Below are positions 35,801 to 49,200 of a DNA stretch of 64,000 nucleotides, one piece after another; position 1 is the stretch's first letter; each line of letters opens with the position of its first letter. A model generated the notes under the pieces. The model ran no database searches. It worked only from the letters and a program-made list of their open reading frames with translations, and was not told the origin of the DNA. Source of the DNA: Bagarius yarrelli (lineage: Eukaryota; Chordata; Actinopteri; Siluriformes; Sisoridae). The translations under genes were made by a program, and so were the position numbers. The stretch covers positions 434,001-498,000 of the forward strand of contig VCAZ01000125.1 in the NCBI GenBank assembly GCA_005784505.1, read 5' to 3'.

Positions 35801-38800
35801 TATCTGTGAGATGTGTTGGACAAACAAGACTAATTCATAGAGGCCCAACATGCAAATAACAGAACTTAAAGGATCTGCTGCTAACATCCTGGTGCACACT
35901 TTTAGGGGTCTAGTGGAGTCCATGCCACAACAGCTTAGGGTCATAATGTTACGCCTGATCATTGTATTTGTTATTATTTTGTAAGTAAACAGAGGTTTTA
36001 AATTTACTTAACAAATAAAGCAACACACCAGCACTCAGCAGATGCCAAGAATAATCATGATTATATTAACATAAAATGCTATTGAAATTAAACAAACCCC
36101 TAGTGGGGACGCACAATTATAATAAAGTAAACAACCAAGGCTCACAATTGTCCAATTAACAGCGTGTAAGAACACAATGACATATGCTAAGAAAATTTGG
36201 GTTTAAAGGGCAACCTGGAAGCTGGTTTGCAGATCATAGCTGTGTTGAATTTACAGATATGCGTCTTTGGCATGTGAACGTTTTTAAACTGTGGCTTTTC
36301 TGACTGACTTATTGTCTTTAAGTGTTGGATGCAAATTGGAAGATTAAAGTTCGATTCCCAGAACCACCAAGTTGCCACTGCAAGGCCCTCCATCGTTCGG
36401 ATGTATAAAAAGATAAATGTAAATCGCTCTGGTTAAGGACATATGCCAAATGACATAAATGTAAATGTTGTGCTTGTGCGTTTCTCATTTGGCTGCTGGT
36501 TAGTGAATAACATTAACTTTCAAGGCTTCAGGGCTGAACGCACACTTAACATCCACTTTCTTAGGAAAACCTGTACATTTATGCTTAAGTTTTAAATCAG
36601 ATAATCATCAATACATGAATGCATGAATTCTGCAGCTACAGATAATATTTACATCATATATAGAGATACTCAACGGAGAGAGGTGTGAACATAAAGTGTG
36701 ATCTCTGGGATACACCGATATTGGCAAGAATGTCTGTACAAACTGCTGATCCCCTGGAAATTTTACACACAACCAATTCTAGTTTAATGGTGTGGAAATG
36801 GTGTGGAAAAATAAATATTTAGCGAGCAACAGTTTTGTTAATAAGACAAATAAAAAAAAAAGGCCAGATTAGTTCCAGCTGTCTATAGCAACTTAATCAC
36901 TCTTTATAATCTCTGTGTGTAGAAAGGCATCTCAACATGCACAACAAATCAAACTTCAAGGTGGACGAGCTACGACAGCAGGAGACCACACCAGGGTTCA
37001 AGGAACAGTAAAATGAGCCCATTGAGGGGACAGACTGACCGGAACACATAATTTTAAGTTCTTGTAACAACTTAAACAACAATCATTTCTAAAATTTAGA
37101 TGTTTGATATGAACTCAAGCGCTTGGTCTGTATTTGTATTTTTATTTTGCGCTGCACCCCTGTCACGTGATTGGTTGATTAGTTAACTGCATGAATAAGC
37201 AGACATCCTTCATAAAACGATGAGTTTATACATCGTGTTCAATACATTTACGGCATTTTTGGCAGACACAACTTAAATTGATCTCCTTTATACATCTGAG
37301 CAACTGGGGATTAAGGGCTTGCTCAGGGGCCCAGCAGTGGAAGCTTGGTGTTGCTGGGAACCGAACCCCGATCTTCCAATTAGCAGTCTAACACCCTAAT
37401 TACTGCACTACCACTTCCCCACAATACATTTTCATTAGAAAAAAAAAAGCAGGCTTTTTTCTCACCCAAGTAAAATTCAATGTCAAACCGGCTCTCATGC
37501 ACGGTCTTAAATGTTATTAGTGTACTATCGTTTACAATGTGGCACCAGAATATTCCAGCCCAGCTCTTTGAATTATGGCTTACATTAAAGCTGTCTTATA
37601 CAATTGAGGACGAGGGAAGGAGGGGTGGAGGGCTGTAGGGGTGAGAAAGCAAGGACATAAACAGCTCCGACAGGACACTGTCTCAGTAGACTTGGGAATT
37701 AACATAATACTATCTACCGAGCAGAGATGAGATGGGGAAACTGAGGACTGGGACAGTTGGACGGAGAGAGAATTTTAAAAGAAACATTAGCATAGACCTA
37801 AAAGGAAATGGTTTAACACACAGCCTCTATAAGCCACATCTAACAAAAAAACACAATGCTGCTTATGATTTGAGCAAGAAACCGTAATTAGACACTATGA
37901 AGGAATGATCAGAGCAGAAATACACTTCAGAATTGATTAGGGTAAGACTTTTTAATTAGCTCGGATCATGCAGAATGAAAACAACATCGTTTACATGAAC
38001 AGGAAGTAAAAAAAAAAATGGACTGACCTGAGCTGCCTCCCAGCCCCACTGCCTGTATTTGGGGTCGTGTGTGAATCTCCACATGTACCAATAAGTCTCA
38101 ATCACCTCTGGTCTCAGGATGTAATACTTCTCGTTTTGCCTCACAGCAACTGCCTCCAGCCCACTATCAAACTTGAAAGCCTCTGGACCAAGCTTTAATA
38201 CTAGAGAAGCAAACAATGACATGGTTCAGGCTGCAGAAGAACAGAGCACGAGGTCATGGCAGTTTTTAACAGACAGTTCACTTGTAAATGTTGGCATTAA
38301 ATTAGATAACCTGCAGTGTTATAGGACCTGTTAGGGAAAAGCTGAACTGGTTAATCTTAATTAAACAATGATAAGTATAATGCACAGACTAACAGGACAT
38401 CTATGCCTCCGGGCAAACACACTTGGGTACAACTTGAGCCTGTTTATTTATAAATTTTTTCCGATTTGAAATTTGATTTAGTTTGAGTCTGTTATAGCAG
38501 AAAAATAACTATTAATAGCTATGGCTTTAGAGTAGAATGCTTAATAGCTAAGGCATCGTGTATTGGTTATAGATGTGCGGAAAATACAGGTATATATTAT
38601 ATTTAAATCGGTACAATACCATAATTTGCTATTTTATATGCTCTTGTTCTTGACTTTAACTGTAGATGGCAGTGCTTCCAAACTGCTGCTGACCATGGCT
38701 ACTATGACGCAGCCGACAAAAGAAAAGGTTTGAAAATACTTTACTTTGCGTCACTTAGTCTAAAAAATGATATATTAAATGATATATTAAATAATATTTT

Positions 38801-41800
38801 ACTGTTAAACAATAAAGCAACATTTGTTTAAATTCAGTATTCAAGACTGCCTGCAGTGCCAAAGCACTTATTAATTTAGGTTATTTGGTGATTTTAGTTT
38901 CAGAGAGGAGTGGCCAAATATAATGTTCTTTTGTTAAACAAACTAAAAATAGTCTAGTGTTTATTTTATTTTCACAATGACATATTCTTCCTGTCTCTAC
39001 ATGGTTGCTGCTCTCTGCATCAGGTGAGCACAATGTACACTTCATATCAATTCTTCACTTATTATACTAACTGTAATGAAAATAAACAAATGAAGTGCCA
39101 GTGTCCGTCACCTACCAACCCAGCCCCCAGCTTTAAACCTACGGAGAATTATTTATAAATAATAAATGTAATAAAACATGTTTAGTATGTTAACATTACT
39201 ACCATTAATAACCTACCATTAACCAAGCTTAAGAAATATGATATATGAAGATCATCCACTTTGGTGATACATGACCTCTAATGTTTTACATATCTTTTCT
39301 TTATTTCTTTTTTGACATCCACAGAAAGGAACAAAAAAAAAAATCTCCAGGTAACCAGTCTACTATTTCGGAAGTAATATCAGCGCCAAGAAAATATAAC
39401 CATTTTTATTTCAATCATTTTTGAGGCTGTTTTATTATATTATCAACCTAGTATCGATAACAAGATATTTCATGTATGGTATCCAGCCATCCCTATTATT
39501 GGCAAGGGGCTCCTGATACCATATATAACTAAGATTCAAAGGCCACGATACAAAATATCACAATGTATTAAAATACAATACATACTGCACTACAATAATA
39601 TTTTAAAATAAAATAAAAATACAACAAATACAATTTCGGAAGCCTCCTTATTTTTTCCACCATACTTGCTTCTGACACAATTGTTGTATGTGTCAGCGAC
39701 AGCGACAGGAGCGGAGGAGGAAGTCGCTTGACACAAACTAAAGGTTATAATTATTATATATTAAACTTGAATGTAAATCATTTAAAACAATATGTATCAA
39801 CACTAAAGACTGAAATATCCATACACTACTGTGAAAAAAATATTTTTCACATCCTATTAAAAGCATGAGTGCAACAGTCCGATGTCTACATACCATATAT
39901 ATATCAAATAAAGTGCTTCTTTTATTGTAATTAACGTCAAAAAATTAGAACAACTGTTTGCTAACATTTGTCAACATTAGTACAATATAGACCCACTAAT
40001 TTTAATATACAAATTAACTTAACTTAAAGCCATCTGCATGACTGCAGTGACTATAGTGACCTCATTACTAAAACGGAAGTTTAACCACATTAAGAAACAT
40101 ATTAAGCCTATTACAGCAACTGTTTTCCTTTAATTCTGAGTCTGATATGATACAATATCAAATCCGTCTTCTACTGACCTGTGCGATCGTAGCTCTCATG
40201 GCAAGTATGGGCAATCTCAGCTCCCAGCTGCAGGTAGTGGCCAGCCTTGTCTCCTGGTGACCCATCTGCCCCTAGGGCAAACATGCCCCCAGCAAAGCAG
40301 GTCAGGTGACCCATCTTGCGTTCCAGGTGGCCGTTCTTCCACTCGCCAATAAAGGTGAGGCCACTGCTGGACTTCCGGATGAGGTGACGTTCAATAGCCT
40401 TGTAGGACAGAACAAGGAAGGATAAATAAGAAGATGCAAGGTTTCAGCACCAACAGTCCTAGTTTTGCCAATGGACCATACCTCAATAGCATCATCGTAG
40501 GTTTTGCGAGCCTCTGTGTCGCTTTTATCGGACATGAGCCAGGCCTTCAAGAGATACTCATAAAAACTGTCTCCGAGCCCTCCTACTGACGTGTGATCTG
40601 ATTAAAAGACAGTGGGGAGAGGGACACTGGTAATGCTGGTAGGATACACACACACAAAACAGTAAAATGCAAAAATTTGATCCAGTCATCAACAATGAAA
40701 AAAACTTTCTGAAACACTCAAACAATCTAAATCGAAGACAGTTGCTTGATTTGTCCAACCAGAGAATCAGAACAATAGAAAGCTAATATGTGCTTTATTG
40801 GGGAAAAAGTATATAAACCGATTAATTTAGTCGAGTTTTCAGTTGAGTAAACACACCTAATTCAGGTAATCAGTAGGAAGTAGGGCAGGAAGAGTTGGAA
40901 CACAAGCAGAACAAAATAAATTAGCAGACCAAACTCACACTGGAACGAAGATCAGCCTTACTAAATTAGTGTTTAGTATACTACTTATTACAACAAGCAT
41001 CCTTAAATAGAAGCTTTGCTACAATATGGACATGAATGAAATATCTAATGCGAAAGCCAGAGGTATGTCTGAAGTCTTGGATGTGTTTATTCCTCTATGC
41101 TGATTCTTTTAGTGAAAGCTATTGAAGTTTACGCAGGCTCAATGGAAACCCTTACTGTAATGGCGCATTAAGACACAAGTGTTAGCATGGATGTTCATTT
41201 GTAGGCACACTCCAGCAATTACCATATCGCTGCTACAGACTCTGAGGGACACGCTAATGGAATGTGTGTGCGCATGACTGAATCACATCAGCGATGGCGA
41301 GGGATTGTAATAGCTTCTTAATGTCTTTATGTAAAGCCTAAACTAAGATGGGTAGAAATAGTAATGGCACTGACTGCAGCTGGATAATAATAAAAACAGG
41401 AAACAATGTGTGGTTGTTAACTATACATTATAGAAAATTATAAGCCCTTAATTATTATTATTTTTTTTAAAAAAAGAACAATTTCAGGACAGTTGTTATC
41501 TCATTAAATGAGAAGTTGCTGCCTTAGGGTAATAAGGGAGTGGGGATGGTCATGGGATAGATGGTCATGCGCTAGCATTGTTCCTCCGGAGAGAAATGTG
41601 TGCACGAGTTGGATTTCCCACCTTTAGCTTTTAACCACTTGTTTACCACTTTGTGAGAAATAATGCTCATTCTCCTAAGCGTAGTGTGCATCAATACGCG
41701 GTCTCCCACGTAAACCTAATGGCTGTGGATGGGCATAAACCCACACACAAACCCAGTAATTACACACTTCCATACCGGGTCATGATGCATATTTTCAGAG

Positions 41801-44800
41801 GCTAATTTAGAACCACTTGTTTGTGTACTGCATTTAGAGAAATGATTTTAGACAGACAGAAATACGCAAAGAAAAAAACGTAGGCATGAGGTTTTACAAG
41901 CGTGTTTATTGTGTTTGTTAAAATATTTATTAGAACATAAAGAGAATAAACGAGAGAAATATTCAAACTAACAGAAGGGAGGGGAATCAGGGTGCAGCAA
42001 GTCAGAGGGGCATGACTGTGGAAATACGAGTGGCAAAAAAATGGCACATGCCGAAATTATAATTTAGAAAAAATACAATAAGTCGTATCTTCTGTTAAGA
42101 AGCTTCATTTTATTTTATTTTTTATTTATGTTGCTAGCATTTACAAACGACAGTTAAATACAAGTATTTATTCCTGGTTTGACAGCTAGTATGTTTCCTT
42201 ATGAATGAATTTTTTTCATAAGTGGAGATCCTATGACTTTTGTTTTTTTAGCCCTGGTGGATTGTTTAGGGACTATAAAAATTCCCATTTTTGTATATAA
42301 ACATACATGTGAATGTTACCCTTGAATGGACTATCTGATGATTCATGCCTTACTATATTTCCATTTCAATGACCATGATAAAAAAAGAGAACTACTGAGG
42401 ATGAATAGGACACATGGAGAACACGAGGACAGAGGTGGAGAAACGGGATATGAAACAGGGGAAAACTCTTTTTTTTGGACGGGGTTCAAAAGGGGAAAAA
42501 GAAAATGTATGTATACAACCACACCTCAAGCACATATAGCAAGCAAATGATAAAATACATATCTGATATCTGGAATGTATGTTTTTGTTTGTAGCAAAAC
42601 TCAAAGTTTTTAAAGCTCTTTCACAATATAATGATTTTAGCTCAGACTCGAGGGTGGACGCCAGCAACCGGGTTCCAAAATGAGGGAGATATTTTACAGA
42701 GGTCATGATAAGTTATGCCATAAAGGTATAGGAAAGAGTAGTAGAAGCTAGGTTAAGAAGCGTAGTAGATATTTGTGAGAAGCAGTATGGCTTGGTGCCC
42801 AGAAAGAGCACTACTGATGCAATCTGTGGAGAAGTACAGAGATGGTCGTAGGGAGCTGCACTGTGTTTTTGTAGAGCTGGAGAAAGCATATGACAGGGTA
42901 CCAAGAGAAGAGCTGTGTATGAGGGAGTCAGGAATAGCAGAGAAGTATGTCAGGGTGGTGCAGGAAATGTATGAGCATGAACAGTAGTGAGGTATGCAAT
43001 GGGTCAGACAGAGGAGTTCAATTTGGAGATGGGACTGCATCAGGGTTTAGCTCTGAGCCCCTTCTTGTTTGCTGTGGGGATGGATCGTCTGACGAGGTCA
43101 GATAGGAATCTCCTTGGACGATGATGTTTGCAGATGAAATTTTGATCTGTAGTGAGAGCTGGGAGCAGGTGTAGGAAAACTTAGCGAGGTGGAGGTTTTG
43201 CTCTGGAGATAGAGTACGTGTGTTTAAATAAAAGGGAGGAAAGTGGAACAGCGAGAGTATAGGGTAAAGTTGTAAAGAAGGTACAGGACTTTAAGTACTT
43301 GGGGTCGGCAGTCCAGAGCAATAGAGAATGTGTGAAAGAGGTAAAGAAGCGAGTACAGGCAGGTTGGAATGGGTGGAGAAACGTGTCAGGAGTGATGTGT
43401 GACAGGAGAATATCAGCTAGAATTTAGGGGGAGGTGTACAAGACAGTAGGGAGACCAGCTATGATGTATGGTTTAGAGACAGAAGTAAGACCAGCTATGA
43501 TGTATGGTTTAGATTCAGTGGCGCTGAGGAAGAGACAGGTGGCAGAGCTGGAAGTAGGAGAGCTGAAGATGTTGAGGTTTTCTTTGGGAGTGACGAGGTT
43601 GGACATGATTAGAAACGAGTTTATCAGGGGGACGGCTCATGTTAGATGTTTTGGACATTGAACAATCAACTCCTTTTTGAACAGAGGCACGGGCCCTGCT
43701 GACTTATTGCTGACAATAATTGTCTGTTCTGTCCACTCACTCCTAGTGGGTCTAGACCTCGTGTTTAAACTTCAGCAGCGCGTGTACACACGATTCATTG
43801 AAATGTTGGTTACAGATATACATGCTGCCTCTCAAAACACTTATCTTTATTCCATTGAACAGCACAGAGACTTCCTGCCATTCCTCATCATTTCCGCTCA
43901 ACTGTTTAAATACTACTTCGATGATACACCTTCGTCTGGTGTAAGATGAATCCACACAGCAAGATTTTCAGTATGCCTGTATATCTATAGCGGACGACAC
44001 ACACTCTATACCCACCCAGCTTCTGTATACGTTAAAATGAAGCACGGCTGTTGGACTTTCAACACATAAACCAGGTTGTTAGTTTAAAAATGGCAGCCAT
44101 ATTGTCAGTTTTAGGAACTGTTAGCATCAAACACTATTCAATGACATGCTTTAAAAAATAGGTATACTGATCTCATGTGAGCTACTAAATGGAGCAAGTG
44201 GTAGTTTCAAGGTTAGGAGATCGGACTGCTGATCAGAAGGTTTCGGGGTTCAATTTCCAGGACCAGCAAGCCGACAAAACCATTAACCCTTAACTTCTTA
44301 CTTGGATAAATGAAAAACCTATCAAATAAAACTGTCGCTTTGGATCAGAGCTTTGGTCAAATGCCAGAAATTTCAATGTAATAACTGAATACAGAAATAA
44401 ACGGTTGTGTTTGTCAGAATAATCTATTTAGCTGAATTAAAGAGCAACGGTGTGAATAGGCCACTGCCTCACAGACAGAATCCTTGTAAAATGCCACAAG
44501 TGCAAATCCACGCCTTTCTTTGTATATTATTTATGAAAGAAGTGAAGGTTACTTACGCTGCCCCCAACGGCCTGTGCGAGGGTTCAGGTAGTTTGGATAG
44601 AGACCATTAGGTCTGTCCATTTTAGCCAGCAGCTTCCGGATATGCATCACCTGATATAATAAGCAGAGCATAAAGCGGCGTTCAAAGAAGAAAGAGCAGA
44701 AACATAATTTTGCACATTTTGAAACCACAAACCTTTTGATAAAAGGCAGGATTTCCAGTCAGATATGTAAGGTGCACAAACTCCATGTGCAGTGTTCCAA

Positions 44801-46173
44801 ACTCAGCCAAGATGCTGCTACCAGCCGAAGCCCAACCCCAGTTACGGCCCACGCCACTGAGACAGAGAAGATGAACAAAACGAGGTCATCTGGTATTCTT
44901 TACAGGATAAACGCAACGTGTCTGTTGAGAAGTTTATTTTATTTCTTTGAAATTTATCAACGCATGTTTTAAAAAGTGTTTGAAAATGGGATACCCTTCA
45001 CTAGCTTAGCGCAGAACCATTATTTATTTTATTTTATTTGTTAAATATGAAATGCTAGCTCACATTTTCTCAATTAACTGTAGGAGGCGGCTAACAGGGA
45101 CAAGTCAAGGAACTGGTAATCTCCAAAATGATCATAGTTGCATAAGGACCAAAGGGCGCTCAGGAGAATAGTTATATTTTGAATATTTATCATGGTGTTC
45201 CCGAAAATGTATATTTATAATCCCCTTGAACTGCAGATGCTTTTAAACAAGTTCCACTTTACTTATCATCAGTCAAATATGTTATCTTGTCAGAAAACTA
45301 CAGCAATAATACAATAATTCCCTCCATTTGAAGATTTGCCAAATTAACCGACAATATCTTCAGATTAGAGGAGAAAACCAGAGTACCCAGATGAAACCCG
45401 TTTCAACACTCCACACACGACAAATGCTAGAACCCAACCCCTAACCCCAGCAAGGAATTTCTACCAAATGTGCTGGACGCTAAGCTACCAAGGATGATTA
45501 CCTAATTTTTAGAATTCCAAGAACATATGACATGGGTTTTCAACTGAGTTTGAGGTTTTCAACTCAAACGCTAACAGTAATAATAATATTCTTGGATCCT
45601 GTTCTATTCGTTTTGGCTTGGCAATAAAGATGCGTCACCAGAAGCTGTAAATGTAGAACACTTAATTAATTGTCAGTTGCTCTCCCGAAGGATCAAGCAA
45701 GCCACTCCTTGTGTTCGGTACTTATTCACATTCAAAGTATGCTCAGCACATCCTAATTGAGAACAGCATGTTTGTGTTCTTGTCTGAAGAGTTGTTTGTA
45801 GTGACAGGCTGAGTGGAAAAACCATTAACAGAATAAAAACCTTCATCTTTGGCATAAGACACATTTTGACGGTCTGTTGTCTTCATTACTTTGACATAAA
45901 AAAAAAGAAATTGTTAACCCTAGGTAATTTTGTTGTCCTACTAAAATGTATTTCGGTATTATATTGTATATTCGATTCTGCGCAGAGTTGCATTAACCTA
46001 CTAAATAAAGGTAAGAACTACCTCTTAAGGTTGACCATGGCCCAAGGAATGCCTGTCGGGGTGTTGAAGGCAGGAAGCAGCTTCTCTGCCAGCTGAACAG
46101 CCTTTACCTTAAAAACCTGCCAGATGGACAGAACAACACCACAGGAGAGATGATGATGTGGGGGGGAAAAAGG

Positions 46174-46257
<84 letters not shown>

Positions 46258-49200
46258 GTAAAATTAGTAAAATGGTCTTTCTACCCAATACATTTTATAC
46301 CATGCGAACTGGAGGGATCATTCGGCTTTTCCCCCTCATGTGTGAGGACGGAAACCCGACAGCTTAAGACATGTATGAGCAAATATGATCGGTAAACAGA
46401 ATGAGATTACTTCACTGTGCAGAACAGCATTCCACCAGGTGACGTGTAGGTGTGCCAGATTAAGTAAGAGCCTTAAATAGGATGCTGCTGCTGCGTTTCA
46501 GGGAGAATCTCACTTAAAGCCACAAGAGCAAAATCAGTAACCCAATACAAAAACCAGGCTGGCAGTGTCACACACTAGATATTCATTATCCAAACGCATA
46601 AACTATCCTACTACTGTAAGTAATAGTACACACGGCGTGGAATAGTGTGTGAAAATATCCAAGTTGTGCTGTTTTAACAATGTACGTCAGAATTTTATTG
46701 ATACTACTGTAAAAACACTTTTTTTTTTAAAGTCATTTGAAGGTTTCATATTAGGCTTTTACTTCCTGTAAATCTTCAAAGTCACTTTAGTTACAGTTCA
46801 TTTGCCCTCAATGCTTGACTTTAGTGGAGTCTTCTTTTCTCTTCAATGTCTTGCTCGTAAAGCCGTAAACACTGCCCACTGAACGCTTTGAATGATCAGC
46901 CTGTTGACTACCACCTTCACACTCGGACACTACAATATCTGATGTTGATTTTCTCTCATCGACATCCTGCTGAAGAATCCTTCGGGTCTTCTGGTCTCCT
47001 CGGTTCATTTTCAACACTACCCACAATTACACTATAACGATCGGCCAGAGCGCTCCAATTCAAACGTAGAAGAATGCCTGATCTGAATGTTGTGGCAACA
47101 GCCTGTTTATAGACAGCAGTTTAGCATTATTCTTTATCTATCCTAACCGAGAGGAATCCACCTTTACGGTTTCTGTTTCTCTTTACTTGACGTTAATCAT
47201 GATTAATAGTATAAGACAGTTATTTAACCCCTAAGTAATACAATACATTCTTATAGTATTATGAATGATACCAACAACACTTATAATACCATCAACAAGA
47301 ATATTAATAGTAATAATACCAACAATAAGAATAATAATAACAGTATTAGGTGACCACGATTTTCAAATGCGACAAACTCCTATGACTAAACAGCAAAATT
47401 TAACCCCCATCCCTATTAGAAACAGAGTGCACTAATCCACCACAAATACTTATAGACAGTTTGTTTCTAGAAATTCTGACTTGAATGAGATTGCTAGGAA
47501 TTTATAAATGTAGCTTTATTTTTCTCGCACACTGGCCTCACTGTAAAGCTATACTAGCAGAGATTTTCGAGAGAATCTGCAGGGCACCTAAGATGGTCGC
47601 TTCAATCAAAAGCTTTTTAACCCACACATTATGCAGTATAGCTTTTAATAATGACTGATAGGTCAGTATTGAACAGTCTGAAACATAAGTCTTGAGCAGA
47701 ACCAGTATGATGCAATGAAGCTAACGCCCTGCAATGGGTTATAAAGGCAGTGTAAAATGTCTTCAATGCTGCAGTGGACAAAAACACCAACATTTGACAA
47801 AAATGGGATTTCCAAAATAAGAAAAAAAGGAAATAGGTTTCTGCTTGCCTGCTGCTGTACCGCCGGGTTGATCCCTGACTGAGAGGGGGTGCCATAATTG
47901 GCTCCCAATGGAAAAACCCACACACAGGACAGAGCAGATAGCCAACCCACTGCTCTCATGTGTATAGACCATGGCTTTGACCTAACAGTAAGAACTCTAT
48001 CTCAGGCTTGTTTAGCGAGGCATAGCCTATAAAAATCTCAGTGTCTTTCTCAGGGTTTTAAAGTTGGTGCACCGATACGGTTATAAACCCATTTTTTTCA
48101 GAATATCTGCTCCTGTAGATAATTATTTGCACGTTTCTTCCATTCTGAGACAGGAAAAACATGGCACAGAGATTCTTGTTCCCACCTCATAAACTTTTCC
48201 AAATTAATCACATTTTTCATGTCAGCTGAGACTAATGGAATTTCCATGACTTTAGAATATATGCAGTGCCTTGAAAAAGATTATTTAAATAATACAGCAG
48301 AAAGTCTGCCTTTAAGTACATGCCTTTTGGGTTTGGTCTTATTTCTCTACTCTGGTAATAACTCATTTTGAGACCACTTAGGTGTAGGGGTTATCTTGGA
48401 GACCAGCAGTAACAGGTTTTAATGATGTGGCTTACAGCGCAACCGGAGAAATCCAGTTTAAACATCAGCATGTTAATAGTAATCGTCTTTTACAGGATGT
48501 TGCACAGTCCAGACGACATTTAGCCATTATTGTAATCCTTAATGGTCTCCTTAAACCATAAACAGTGTTGAAATCTCCAAATCTGTCATTTTCCGGATAA
48601 GAATAAATGATGATTTGCTGTAAATTATTAAGGCGGTACATGATGCTTTCGGTTAAAAAAAAAAAATCATGTTGGCTGAGGAATAGAGATCACTGAGAAT
48701 TAGCACCATCTTTTCTCTTACTAGCTGTTAATGCTTAAGCTTAACTATGGCATTTCAAAGATCTGAATCAGATGAACTCACATGAGCACAGTTACTCCTA
48801 AAGTCATTTCCTACTTCAGTTAAGCTACTCTGTACAACAAAACCCTGTGAATGGATTAGCTTGATGGAGCTATTCGCCCCAAAGCATTTAACAAAGCATC
48901 GAACAGCATTCAGCCTCTGCTGACAAAATACAAATATACAGGTAAAGGTCTAAAGGTTCTTGAATAATGCACTTGTATATTAAAGCACAAGTGACCCGTT
49001 CGATATTGTACATACTTGGAATTTTATTAGAGTTGTGTAAATTAAAAATGATTATTTATGTGGGTAATATTAGTACAATGTGGGTAACAATAATAATAAT
49101 ATTAGTACTTGTAAGTAATAATAATATAAGCTTATGTGGATAATATTAGTACTGAACAGTAATTTTTCAGAACCCCTTTATAACATCTTTAGAAAAGAGG

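Larger units (their letters stand above)
33244..38027 (-). other. man1a2: man1a2 intron with Tc1 and SINE copies
   Basis: Intron between visible exons 8 and 9. It contains 'gcaatatatcg'-type repeat fragments (about 33367-33430 and 34536-34790), one Tc1 element and two SINEs in opposite orientations. No other gene seen inside. Confidence 0.8.
40598..44556 (-). other. man1a2: man1a2 intron with RTE-like LINE and SINE
   Basis: Intron between visible exons 5 and 6. The first 2 kb (40600-42680) hold nothing I recognise; a LINE and a SINE follow. Confidence 0.75.
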
